From the NCBI RefSeq assembly GCF_963678635.1, contig NC_087066.1, positions 53,396,312 to 53,460,311 on the forward strand: a stretch of 64,000 nt of DNA, given 5' to 3'. The stretch is from Symsagittifera roscoffensis. Its lineage: Eukaryota > Xenacoelomorpha > Acoela > Convolutidae. Position numbers and translations under genes: made by a program. Shown here in pieces: positions 50,713-62,199 of this stretch. Under the pieces are notes generated by a model that made no database searches, was not told the origin of the DNA, and worked only from the letters and a program-made list of their open reading frames with translations. Position 1 is the first letter of the stretch; every line of letters begins with the position of its first letter.

Positions 50713-53703
50713 TCTCTATTTGTCACTTTATAATGCCTATACACTTAATTTGATTGCTAGTGACCTTATAGTTTGACTACCAATAATAATGACACAACAC
50801 AATAATTTTCACAAGTTTCTATAAAATAGTGACCACGAATCCCTGTATGTTATCAGAGTACAGTTTGTATATAATTTATTCACACTAACCGATTATCGGT
50901 CGTAAGATTTGAGAACTAGCACAATATCCTGTTATCAGTCAATTTAAAAGATAGTGTACTCACTACCCAATCAAGCACAGTTTATGTTGATTTAAAATCA
51001 AAAACAAAAAGAAAAAATATAATATATAATGACAGAATATGAATACCTCTATGAAAAAAACGTATGTGTATTGTACTTTTAGTCGGTCGCAGTACAATAG
51101 TCGAACTTGTCTTTTAAAGCAAAAGCTTTCCCTGTTCGGTGCTGCACCAAACAGACAAAGCTTTGAAGGCAGTAATTTTCTCAAGTCGGCGTCTATTGCA
51201 CCCACCGAGTACTGTGTTACCTATCTGCCTTCGGACTTCCCGAGCTAGACCTACTACAATCCTCAGGGCAGTCACTTTTCACAAAAACGTATTGTGTTAC
51301 GATCCACACCAATGAATTACGCTCTTTTTAGTTTAAACTTAGTGTCGCGAATATCCGAGTTCGGACCTGTTTTGTTTTGGTCTGGTTCTTATTGAAAGGC
51401 AAGTTACCAGTGCAGTCACTGATTCCTAGCTTGTGTGCTAAAAACCTAATACCTCTCACTTTAGTCTTTCTTCCGTCTTCCTAAGTCCTCTAATAAAATA
51501 ATACCCCTCCGGATTGGCACAAATAGGACCCTCCCGGACTAACAAAATCTAGACCCCTCCGGATTGGGACCCCTCTGAGTTAGTTAATATAAGACCCCTC
51601 CGGATTTGGACCCCTCCGAATTAGCAACTATAAGACCCTTCCGGATTCGGACCCCTCCTAATTTGAAAAATTTTTTGACCCCTCCGGATTGGGAGCCCTC
51701 CGGTTTTGTAAAAGTAGCTTTTCGGAGATCTCCTTCTCTCAATCAATACCCCTCTGGATACGTTTTCCGATGCTATTTTGCTTTTTAGATTAACTAGGAA
51801 GGGTATGTAATGCTTTCCTAGACCCTTCCGGATTGAAGTTAAGCCTCTTATTTGACAATTCACGCTAACGGTGAAGGGTCTTGTCGCTCGCCTAACTTCG
51901 GCTCGATTAAGGTTTGCTGTGCCTTTAGCCTTCCCTTTTCGTCTAGAACAGCCTAAAGTTACTTTATTCAACCGCTATTACCTTTTGGTAGGGGTATAAG
52001 GGCTTTTCTAAAAGAAATTTATAAAACTTGAAGGGTCTACCCTCCCAAATTGGTGAATTTGCTAAAAACAATCTCAAAAAATTTTCACACTTTTTTTCCG
52101 AAAAACTTTTGTCCCTATCAGTAAGCTCAGCTAATTTTTGATCTTTTGGTACCAAGATCAACTGGATATGCCCAGTAGTTCCAAAGTTATTAGCCAAAAC
52201 GTCTTTTTTTTTAAACTCAAGGAATTTCTCTCTTATAGGTTCCGCCTAACTTTTTCCGCAAATCTGGTCCTTTCGACCTAAAAATTATTGATCCGGGCTC
52301 AAAAGGCCTGTACTCTTCTAGTTCAATGCAAAAGACCCGATCTAAAACGCTTTAGTTGAAAAAATTTGCGAAAAACTATGCTACCTGTACCCCTCCGGAT
52401 CGATGAATCCACCAAATCAAACACGTTAAGTTCGATTTCTCTGCAACCCGGAAGGCTTTCGGGAAGCGGGTTTTAAAACTTGTAGATTCACTAGTGGAAG
52501 TTGTCCGAACAACTATTTTTACTGTTGTAACTCAAAAATTTCAAAAAATTTTCTGAATTTATAGTGTTTCGTTTTCTCAAAAATCACGAAATTTCGGTTT
52601 TCGGTACCAAAATAGGTCCAACCACTTCTGAACTAAACTTAACCGGTTCTATCTATTATGGTAGTGCAGTTACGATGTAACACACTACTTTAGCGCTTTT
52701 TTCCGTTTCAAAAAATATCGATATCTCAAAAATCGCGACTTGTGGGGGGATCAAAATATCGCTATTTTGACCCTAAAAACCGGTCTGCTTTCTGTGTTTT
52801 TCACTGAAAAACGGTCGAAGAGTATTAATATAGGCTATATTAGTAATAATATTAGTAATACTATACCCCTCCGGGATTGTTTAATATGCGAATTAAGGTG
52901 CTTAACTCGGATATTCGCAGTTCGGTGAAGGGTCACTACAGTGCAGCACTGTCGAGCCCCCCACAGATTACTATCTTACTTTTTGTACCGAAAGGGATAC
53001 AAAACTTGTTAACGATACCCAACAGTCGATTGTTGGTGTCGTTGAGCCCCTTCTTGTTGCTCCTTGTACTGCTTGCCGGATCAGTCTTCTCCCAAGACCC
53101 TTCCGAATTGAGCGCAAATCAGCTGACCCTTCCGGATTGAGCGCAATTTCTCATTAACGTGCTTAAATGCTCAAATAACCCTACAGTACAAGCCTCACAA
53201 ACAGGCTACAAAATTGATCGTAACGATCCTGACTGATTTAAATGCCTGTAACAACAATATATCTATCAACAACAAACGGGGGGGTCGGATCACATCTTGT
53301 CTGCGGGGATGATTTCTACTGATTTTTTTTTTACTTTTTTTTACTGTTTTTGGTTTTTTCGGTTATTTTTGATGTTTTTTGTTTTTCGTGGGCACTATAC
53401 TACTTTTTGTTTGGTTTTATATATATCTTTAAGTGTTTTTAGTCACAAACCTCTCAGGAAACGAGGGAATGGCCGATCCCCCCACCCTTCCTGATTCGTG
53501 AATTTTCGGTCTTAACTAAGTTAAAAAGCTATTCACGGTAATCCGGAAGGCTTCCGCGTTCCGAACTACCCTTCCGCCCCGGCGGTTTAGGCCTATTAAG
53601 GGCGTTAATGTTATCATCCGCTCGGCGCGGAGTGCTCGTTAACGGTTCCGCCGGTCATGATGTTAAAAAGCAATAACACCCAGGAGCGCCATAAAAACAT
53701 GTA
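50713..53703 (-). other. Leader of copy R (outer, complete)
   Basis: Full ~3-kb leader from the LTR to gag. It has the primer-site candidate at 53675-53691, a weaker stem-loop near 53605-53650 and the motif cluster at 51500-51840. Near 53095-53140 it carries two successive CCTTCCGRATTGAGCGCAA units where F has only one (about 3855-3890). Confidence 0.8.
53675..53691 (-). other. Candidate primer binding site, copy R
   Basis: TGGCGCTCCTGGGTGTT on the - strand, 12 nt from the LTR end, identical to the F site although the surrounding leader has diverged. Confidence 0.45.
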
Positions 53704-54631
53704 TGTAACATTCGCCCGGAAGATACATATCGACGGAAAATAAAACTAAGTCCTAAGACGACTGGCTAACGTCTAAACAGAGCTTTATATGCTTTTCACC
53801 GTCTCTACCAAGCCAGTACTTTCGGTTGTCTTTTCTAACATCGGGTCGACAAAAAACGTTATTGCTTTCGGCTTCGGTCATAACAATCAAATTAACTTAA
53901 TTACATGCAGGAATAGTGAGCTCATGGCTGGGTCTCAGTATCCCCAGACCACGAGGTCACTCCTAAAAACAGGGCTACTACTATTTATTGAATTATTATT
54001 GTTTTTGTTCAGTAGATAAAAATAATCATCTCCATCGAAGATGGATCAACCCTTTCCCCCCAACTCCTAGCTTCTCATCCTTATCAAAATGAATCCAGTT
54101 GTTAATTAAATTCAATTCAGGACATGACAGGAAGCTAAAAGTTTTTATAACAGGATAAAATTTTCAGTCCCGAAACCCTTCCGGATTCTTGAATCCACTG
54201 AATCAAGCGCGTTAATCTTGATTTCTCCGTAACCCGGAAGGCTGTCTTCCACCCTTCACCGTTGTCTGCAACGGCCTTGCAACTATTGTAGCGACACAAT
54301 AGTTGCAACTCGGAGTGTTCTCTGTTAACTTCGTGATTCGTTGTCGTTTCTTAATCACTATTTTCGTTCTTCTCGCAATCGCAACTAATGTTGTTCTGTT
54401 TCTTTTTAGTTCTTTTGCCAAAATGGACGTTTCTGACGTTTCTCAGAAATGTTACGTCATCACTTCGAAAATTTAAAATTTCAAAATACTGGAATATCTT
54501 GACCTTCACCGTTCTACTAATCATCCAAATAACGTCGTTAATCCTTCAAAATCACCAACTCGGAAGGTCCGCTGCTAAAAATTCGAAATCTGCAGAGATT
54601 GCATTTTGGCACATTCTGGTCGAATGTCACA
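53704..54631 (-). repeat. 5' LTR of copy R (type B)
   Basis: The 928-bp LTR has the same termini as type A (TGTAACATTCG...CGAATGTCACA on +) but is clearly diverged across U3. The hairpin stems are kept (54258-54308), with a changed loop in the smaller one; the TATA box and CRE are degraded. It matches the partial LTR at 25613-26311 better than R's own 3' LTR. Confidence 0.9.
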
Positions 54632-55130
54632 GTGTTGAATTTTTGATTTTTTTTTCAAAAAGGTAGGTATAAAAAAACTATTCAACTCAAAACTCTCAAC
54701 CCTACAGTAGGATGCTGTCAGAGTACACTCAGGAGTTGCAAATCTGGTTTTCAAGTGTGACTGCTCAAATCTTTTTGCTTTTCGAGATATGGCGTTTTTT
54801 CTGAAAAACCTGAATTAAAAAAACTAACCGATCTTGAAGTTGTCAAACCTAATAGTGGGGTTTTGTCATGGTACAGTCAAGGGGTACTGTCAGGGTACAA
54901 GTCTGACCTCTAAATTTTACTGCTCAAGTATATTTCCAAGATATGGCCTTTCTCATGATTTTTTCAAATAAACTTAGGTTTCAAAAACAACTTGTAGAAG
55001 TTGAATTTCTCAACCTTATGGTGGGGTGTTCTCAGGTTACAATATAGGGTAGCAATTTTGCCCTCTTGTTGTTTCTGCTCAAATCATTTTGGTTTTCGAG
55101 ATATTACGTTTTTTATGAAATAAAAACCCC
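54632..55130 (+). repeat. ~160-bp diverged satellite, right block
   Basis: Landmarks CGAGATATGGCGTT, CCAAGATATGGCCTT and CGAGATATTACGTT lie at about 54781, 54933 and 55097. They are linked by TTGAAGTTGTCAAACC and CTCAACCTTATGG-like blocks. The family, orientation and period match the left block at 1984-2397. It starts right at the R LTR edge. Confidence 0.8.
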
Positions 55131-55671
55131 TGATAGATGAGCCAGGTTTATCTTCACGGTTGTATTCATTATCGCTGTTTTACTATGTGAATTACTAAGC
55201 TCTTTTTACGTTCAACGATCTTTTTGGAGCACCGTAGGTGCGAGTCATGCGCTAGTAATGATAATAGTTTGCTTAAGTTCGAATGTTTCAGCTTAAATTT
55301 GAACATGTTTTAACTCATTTGTCGTCTTAACGTCTTGTCTTATTTACTTAGCACCGCTGGTAGCACTGAATGGTTGAGAAAGCTCTTTATTATGTGCAAA
55401 ATTACCTTCAAATGTAATTGCGACAGAGCCAATACTTGCTTAAACATGCTAAAATACTTTTCAATATCATGTGAACATTCTGTCATCATGTTTGTGTTTA
55501 CCATCGAATAATACCAAAGCTGCGCTTGGTATGCTGTTTTGTTACTGAGAAAAGCAAAAACTAGCTTTGCTTTTCTTATATACCATTTTTATTGCCATTG
55601 TTTTGTTATACACATCAGTATTATATACAGATTTGGTATGTGACTGTTTGTGAAAAGCGTCGTGCATAAAA
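55131..55671 (+). other. Upstream region of RNF31-like gene, first duplicate
   Basis: Unique-looking AT-rich sequence with no coding signal, identical to 58204-58744. TATATAC occurs about 95 bp before the ATG (near 55577), which may be fortuitous. Confidence 0.5.
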
Positions 55672-56385
55672 ATGGCGGACAAGCAAGACGGCGATCTTTG
55701 TACACTCTGCCTGCAGATCAAAGCGGAAGTAAGTTGCGAGGAATGTAGGATCGATAGATGCCAGTCGTGTGATAAGTTGTACCACAAAGCAGCGGAGCGA
55801 AGTAAACACAAGCGAAACCTGCTGAAAACAACGCAACCAGTGCCCTGCCAGAATGATGCAAGATGTACAGATAGTAACGCGAGTTTTGTGCACCCTGTCT
55901 CAGCTGCTGCTACAAATAAATATCAGTGGCAAAAAGCACAAAGCGAAAATGCGCGTGAATTTTCGATGAGTTCAGTATCGCAACTGCCAGTCAATCCAAA
56001 TAACTTTGCTGTGAGTAGAGCTGCAGTAAATGTTCCTTCATTTCAACCGAGAGCTGGGGTCCCCATTACTGGTAATATTGGATGGAACAAAGCTAGAACT
56101 AATCCACCGTTTGGTGCAAACATGCCAGCATCTTCTGTCGATACTTTTCAAACACTCGCATATACCGCGACCCACGTTGGCCCGAGAGTTCCAGGAGCAA
56201 GCTCGATGTCGCCAAATTATAGTAATGCAGCGATTCCAAACAGGTTTCCAAATCCACAGATGATTGGCTACAAACAGGCTACAAAATTGATCGTAACGAT
56301 CCTGACTGATTTAAATGCCTGTAACAACAATATATCTATCAACAACAAACGGGGGGGTCGGATCACATCTTGTCTGCGGGGATGA
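55672..56385 (+). pseudogene. Truncated duplicate of the RNF31-like coding exon
   Basis: From ATG 55672 to 56267 the sequence repeats the first 198 codons of the gene at 58745: the N-terminal B-box-like finger and the low-complexity linker. At 56268 it runs into retroelement leader, giving ~35 foreign codons before a stop at 56383-56385. No RING region is present, so any product could not be a ligase. It exists only because of the 3,071-bp tandem duplication, real or due to assembly. Confidence 0.9.
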
Positions 56386-56776
56386 TTTCTACTGATTTTT
56401 TTTTTACTTTTTTTTACTGTTTTTGGTTTTTTCGGTTATTTTTGATGTTTTTTGTTTTTCGTGGGCACTATACTACTTTTTGTTTGGTTTTATATATATC
56501 TTTAAGTGTTTTTAGTCACAAACCTCTCAGGAAACGAGGGAATGGCCGATCCCCCCACCCTTCCTGATTCGTGAATTTTCGGTCTTAACTAAGTTAAAAA
56601 GCTATTCACGGTAATCCGGAAGGCTTCCGCGTTCCGAACTACCCTTCCGCCCCGGCGGTTTAGGCCTATTAAGGGCGTTAATGTTATCATCCGCTCGGCG
56701 CGGAGTGCTCGTTAACGGTTCCGCCGGTCATGATGTTAAAAAGCAATAACACCCAGGAGCGCCATAAAAACATGTA

Positions 56777-57704
56777 TGTAACATTCGCCCGGAAGATACA
56801 TATCGACGGAAAATAAAACTAAGTCCTAAGACGACTGGCTAACGTCTAAACAGAGCTTTATATGCTTTTCACCGTCTCTACCAAGCCAGTACTTTCGGTT
56901 GTCTTTTCTAACATCGGGTCGACAAAAAACGTTATTGCTTTCGGCTTCGGTCATAACAATCAAATTAACTTAATTACATGCAGGAATAGTGAGCTCATGG
57001 CTGGGTCTCAGTATCCCCAGACCACGAGGTCACTCCTAAAAACAGGGCTACTACTATTTATTGAATTATTATTGTTTTTGTTCAGTAGATAAAAATAATC
57101 ATCTCCATCGAAGATGGATCAACCCTTTCCCCCCAACTCCTAGCTTCTCATCCTTATCAAAATGAATCCAGTTGTTAATTAAATTCAATTCAGGACATGA
57201 CAGGAAGCTAAAAGTTTTTATAACAGGATAAAATTTTCAGTCCCGAAACCCTTCCGGATTCTTGAATCCACTGAATCAAGCGCGTTAATCTTGATTTCTC
57301 CGTAACCCGGAAGGCTGTCTTCCACCCTTCACCGTTGTCTGCAACGGCCTTGCAACTATTGTAGCGACACAATAGTTGCAACTCGGAGTGTTCTCTGTTA
57401 ACTTCGTGATTCGTTGTCGTTTCTTAATCACTATTTTCGTTCTTCTCGCAATCGCAACTAATGTTGTTCTGTTTCTTTTTAGTTCTTTTGCCAAAATGGA
57501 CGTTTCTGACGTTTCTCAGAAATGTTACGTCATCACTTCGAAAATTTAAAATTTCAAAATACTGGAATATCTTGACCTTCACCGTTCTACTAATCATCCA
57601 AATAACGTCGTTAATCCTTCAAAATCACCAACTCGGAAGGTCCGCTGCTAAAAATTCGAAATCTGCAGAGATTGCATTTTGGCACATTCTGGTCGAATGT
57701 CACA
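56777..57704 (-). repeat. Duplicate of the R type B LTR
   Basis: This is the same LTR as 53704-54631 carried along in the 3,071-bp tandem duplication; it is not a separate insertion. Confidence 0.92.
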
Positions 57705-58203
57705 GTGTTGAATTTTTGATTTTTTTTTCAAAAAGGTAGGTATAAAAAAACTATTCAACTCAAAACTCTCAACCCTACAGTAGGATGCTGTCAGAGTACA
57801 CTCAGGAGTTGCAAATCTGGTTTTCAAGTGTGACTGCTCAAATCTTTTTGCTTTTCGAGATATGGCGTTTTTTCTGAAAAACCTGAATTAAAAAAACTAA
57901 CCGATCTTGAAGTTGTCAAACCTAATAGTGGGGTTTTGTCATGGTACAGTCAAGGGGTACTGTCAGGGTACAAGTCTGACCTCTAAATTTTACTGCTCAA
58001 GTATATTTCCAAGATATGGCCTTTCTCATGATTTTTTCAAATAAACTTAGGTTTCAAAAACAACTTGTAGAAGTTGAATTTCTCAACCTTATGGTGGGGT
58101 GTTCTCAGGTTACAATATAGGGTAGCAATTTTGCCCTCTTGTTGTTTCTGCTCAAATCATTTTGGTTTTCGAGATATTACGTTTTTTATGAAATAAAAAC
58201 CCC
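57705..58203 (+). repeat. Duplicate of the right satellite block
   Basis: A copy of 54632-55130 within the tandem duplication. Confidence 0.85.
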
Positions 58204-58744
58204 TGATAGATGAGCCAGGTTTATCTTCACGGTTGTATTCATTATCGCTGTTTTACTATGTGAATTACTAAGCTCTTTTTACGTTCAACGATCTTTTTGG
58301 AGCACCGTAGGTGCGAGTCATGCGCTAGTAATGATAATAGTTTGCTTAAGTTCGAATGTTTCAGCTTAAATTTGAACATGTTTTAACTCATTTGTCGTCT
58401 TAACGTCTTGTCTTATTTACTTAGCACCGCTGGTAGCACTGAATGGTTGAGAAAGCTCTTTATTATGTGCAAAATTACCTTCAAATGTAATTGCGACAGA
58501 GCCAATACTTGCTTAAACATGCTAAAATACTTTTCAATATCATGTGAACATTCTGTCATCATGTTTGTGTTTACCATCGAATAATACCAAAGCTGCGCTT
58601 GGTATGCTGTTTTGTTACTGAGAAAAGCAAAAACTAGCTTTGCTTTTCTTATATACCATTTTTATTGCCATTGTTTTGTTATACACATCAGTATTATATA
58701 CAGATTTGGTATGTGACTGTTTGTGAAAAGCGTCGTGCATAAAA
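58204..58744 (+). other. Upstream/promoter region of the RNF31-like gene
   Basis: AT-rich, no open frame of note. It must contain the 5' UTR and probably the promoter unless upstream exons exist. TATATACC lies about 95 bp before the ATG. With an LTR only ~1 kb upstream on the opposite strand, element U3 sequences could affect expression. Confidence 0.45.
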
Positions 58745-61611
58745 ATGGCGGACAAGCAAGACGGCGATCTTTGTACACTCTGCCTGCAGATCAAAGCGGA
58801 AGTAAGTTGCGAGGAATGTAGGATCGATAGATGCCAGTCGTGTGATAAGTTGTACCACAAAGCAGCGGAGCGAAGTAAACACAAGCGAAACCTGCTGAAA
58901 ACAACGCAACCAGTGCCCTGCCAGAATGATGCAAGATGTACAGATAGTAACGCGAGTTTTGTGCACCCTGTCTCAGCTGCTGCTACAAATAAATATCAGT
59001 GGCAAAAAGCACAAAGCGAAAATGCGCGTGAATTTTCGATGAGTTCAGTATCGCAACTGCCAGTCAATCCAAATAACTTTGCTGTGAGTAGAGCTGCAGT
59101 AAATGTTCCTTCATTTCAACCGAGAGCTGGGGTCCCCATTACTGGTAATATTGGATGGAACAAAGCTAGAACTAATCCACCGTTTGGTGCAAACATGCCA
59201 GCATCTTCTGTCGATACTTTTCAAACACTCGCATATACCGCGACCCACGTTGGCCCGAGAGTTCCAGGAGCAAGCTCGATGTCGCCAAATTATAGTAATG
59301 CAGCGATTCCAAACAGGTTTCCAAATCCACAGATGATTGGAAGTCAAGGATTGCCACAGTTTCCATTTAGTGGTGTCAATTTGGGCGGATACCACAGCAA
59401 CCTTGTCAATTCAAATACCTCTGGAGCTACGCAAGATTTTACGTTTATGTTTCAACAAGCGGGCGGTGGAGATCGTAGAAATACTGTAAGCTCAGATGCA
59501 ACTTTGGTGAATCCGAGTTGGCTAGAAGATCTGGAAAAGTCGATCGATATGGGAGCGCCGAAGCCGTTAGATATAAATGCGTTAACGAACTCGATGCATC
59601 AACAGAATATGATGGGAAGTAGCTGTTATGAAATGCCATCTTTTGAGTCTTCTCATGTACCCATTCCTTCAGTAAGCACGGGTTTTGACAGACAGAGTAA
59701 GCGATGTCAATCTATGATGGTACCAAATGTTCCTCGCGACAATTCGTTGACGCCAGCCGTGCCCAAAATAAATTTTTGTCCGAGCTGTGGTTCAAGATTT
59801 GCTGGTGGGAAATTTTGCAGCAACTGTGGTTTTCAAGTTGTGGGACAAAGCTTGGCGCCGCCTGTAATGCAGCAAGCCGGCTCATTGAATTCTTCGGAAT
59901 CATTTTTCACTCCTCCGGCGTCTCCGGATTCTTTTTTAAAATCGGAACTAACTACACGATCGCCCAAACATTCGCCAAGGAAGAAAGAGAACAGCGCTCC
60001 TCCAGATGAAGATAAGTTAAGCAAAGAACCGGAAGTGCCGAAAGTTGACACAAAAGAAGCGGCTAAAACGACAGAGAAACCAAAAAATGACGAGCCCGTT
60101 ATTATTACACGCAGAGGCGCATTTGAAGACGACGACAGCACTCTTATTGATGGAATGGAAACAGTTTCGTTTCTGAAAGACCAGATAGCTCAGGGCTCGA
60201 GTCTGGATGATCTTGAGGTCATGTTGGCATCTTCAAATCCAACAATCCAAGGAGTAGATATATGCACAAGCGCAGTGGAAGACACCATGAACGCAGTTAA
60301 TGATATAGTTGCCTCGAAACTCAATCAAGAATTGAAGAAAGTTTTGTGTCTTTCAGTTGCAGAGCGGAGATTCGCATTGGAATTGTGCGAGTTTGACAGC
60401 ATTAAAGCTGCAGAGTTTTCTTTGAATTCTAGAAAGTGTTTAGGCCAACAGCTTATAGGAGTAGGAGCTGAGAATAAGAAGTACGTTTTGTTTCATGAGA
60501 AAATGCAGCAGAATGGGGGCAATTATCGGTCTGCTTACGCAGAGATGCAAGGCCACATATTTGCGAATCTTCTGCAGTCGAGGATTTGGAACAGCGACGA
60601 AGGTTCGAACATTTTGGAACGACAAGATTCCGCTAAATCGGAGTCTTTCTCAGCTGAAGCGATGACATACACGGATACGCTTGTTGAAGACGCGGTGAGA
60701 AACTCGAATATTCCTCCTGTCTCAGGAATATTGGCAAAAGCAGTTTTTCTTCGCAAAATAATGGCTGAGAAGCAATTGCCGTTTTCACGCGCGCAGCTTC
60801 TGTTTTCAATGTTGAAAAATAAACCTGACTTGGAATACTCGTCGGCTTTGTGGATCGCCAAAAACATTTCGCAGGAAAGTCTTAAAGTGCCCAAAAGTTA
60901 TGAGCGATACATTGTGGAATGCAGTGTTCAGTACGAGGAACTGGCTCATTGCTTCATAATTAAACTTCCCAGTTGTAAAAATGAATGCAAGGTCTGTCAT
61001 AACTGCATGCGCAAACATTTACAAACGCAGCTTTATGAATCAGGTAAAAGCGTGCGCAATATTGAGTGCCCGGGTTGTGGCTCGAAGATTATTTCCAACA
61101 ACGAAAATGACACTTATCTCCAGCAACAATTGAAAAATTTTCTACCACAAGAAATGTTCAAATTGTTCGATACCCGGTTTTTGGAAAATATCCTAGAAGA
61201 AGACAATTACTTTAAATGGTGTTCAGAGGCAACATGTGCTCAGGGTATTCTATGGGAGAACCCTAGGGTTCTGAAAATGACATGTTATGAAGGCCACTCA
61301 ACTTGTTTCGAATGTGGTCGAAAATGGGTCGACCAACATGACGGCCTAACTTGCGAACAGTTTTCTCAATGGGAAATGGAAAATGATCCTGAATATCAAA
61401 GCAAGCGCCTCGACGGATTCTTGCGGGCCATAGATGCCATGAAGTGTCCACAGTGTAAGTTCAGGTACGAGTTGGTCCGAGGAGGTTGTCTGCATTTCAC
61501 ATGCAGCAAGTGTCAGACTGAGTTCTGCGGGTTCTGCTATGCTCTCTACTCCAAGGAGTGTAGGAGGTTCTCCAAGTGTGCCAAACTAGGACTGCATCAG
61601 CATTGTCCAAG
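58745..61611 (+). CDS. RNF31: HOIP/RNF31-like RBR E3 ubiquitin ligase, long first coding exon
   Basis: ATG 58745 sits in a good context (AAAAATGG). Order of parts: B-box-like finger (residues ~10-50: LCTLC, CEEC, CQSC, then H residues), long low-complexity linker, zinc ribbon CPSCG...FCSNCG (343-365), Lys/Glu/Pro-rich stretch, UBA-like region (~530-640, AERRFALELCEFDSIKAAEFSL), RING1 (~726-782), IBR (~822-880), and RING2 (~899-934) with catalytic Cys915 in RGGCLHF. The text WEMENDPEYQ...CPQCKF...GGC is typical of HOIP, which builds linear (Met1) ubiquitin chains in LUBAC signalling. The first RING1 pair reads CSVQ instead of CxxC. The exon ends at AAG|GTCAGT (61611/61612); the LDD must lie downstream. 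Confidence 0.88.
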
Positions 61612-61629
61612 GTCAGTATCTTTAACTTA

Positions 61630-61800
61630 AAGGTCGTGGTTTCGAATCTCGCTTCGGTCATGTTTGGAGGGGTCCCAGTGTCATCCGACTTCTCAAGGTG
61701 GGAGCGGCGGCGGCAAATTGGATGAAATCTCTCTCCCCCACGGAATAAAAGGCCCAAGGTTAAAAGGTGGGAGCTGGGCCGGGGGTTAAAAAGTTTGTAT
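61630..61800 (+). repeat. SINE-like insertion in the intron
   Basis: GTCGTGGTTTCGAATCTCGC resembles a tRNA-type pol III B box with one extra T. It is followed by GC-richer sequence (GGAGGGGTCCCAG, GGTGGGAGCGG) unlike the AT-rich intron. No A box was recognised, so this may be a truncated tRNA-derived SINE. Confidence 0.4.
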
Positions 61801-62199
61801 CTCAATTTGCGAAAAAAATTTCAGCATTTCAAGTTTCTTTTCAAATCGGAGAAAAAAGGCTTTTGAGAAAAAGACATCTAAACATTTCAAATTTGTTGCA
61901 TTCTGAAGCTTCGAAACTGATTCAATGATGAAATGTGCTCAATAATTACAGGAAAAATTGCAGTGGATCGTAAGAAAAGCTAGAATAGCCGTTGTTGCTC
62001 AACGAGCATAGAATGTGGCCACATTTGTCTTTGCGAAAGGTTTTTTTAAAACGAGGAGAATAATATGTAGTATTATTTAGGATTGGTTTAACCATTGAAG
62101 TTAGTTCTCGAAATCTCAAATTCAACATCCCAGACCGCCGCTCGAAATCTTATTTTCTTTTGTGGTTCGTTTTCCAATGTTAATTAAGAGTCGCTAAAT

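Larger units (their letters stand above)
43137..52916 (-). repeat. ~4.9-kb tandem duplication inside copy R (leader plus gag)
   Basis: Segment 43137-48038 is repeated at 48039-52916, head to tail. At the junction, leader sequence ending GGATATTC runs straight into gag (TTGCTGGCTTTCAC). The two units differ by scattered substitutions and small indels, so they are not exact. One such indel breaks the outer gag at about 50030. Confidence 0.88.
27170..54631 (-). mobile_element. Giant Ty3/gypsy-like LTR retroelement, copy R
   Basis: The same element as copy F but on the - strand, 5' end at 54631 and 3' end at 27170. It has an intact RT/RNase H frame and an open Gag frame but a broken protease. 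Integrase has lost its C-terminal half, and about 960 nt near the end of ORF2 are deleted. A ~4.9-kb stretch covering leader and gag is tandemly duplicated. Its two LTRs are of different subtypes (type A at the 3' end, type B at the 5' end), so the copy as assembled is a recombinant or a misjoin. The flanks are TCTAA and GTGTT, with no target duplication. Confidence 0.9.
53197..59340 (+). repeat. 3,071-bp tandem duplication, apparently exact
   Basis: Copy 1 (53197-56267) and copy 2 (56270-59340) are separated by two extra bases, CT. All open frames in both copies translate identically and the non-coding parts look the same, with a constant offset of 3,073. Each copy spans the end of the R leader, the R 5' LTR, satellite, the host promoter region and the first ~596 bp of the RNF31-like coding exon. 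Confidence 0.95.

Noticed and set aside
61637-61665. A tRNA gene suggested by GGTTTCGAATC
   Set aside because: No A box, anticodon arm or acceptor stem can be formed around it. It fits a SINE fragment better.
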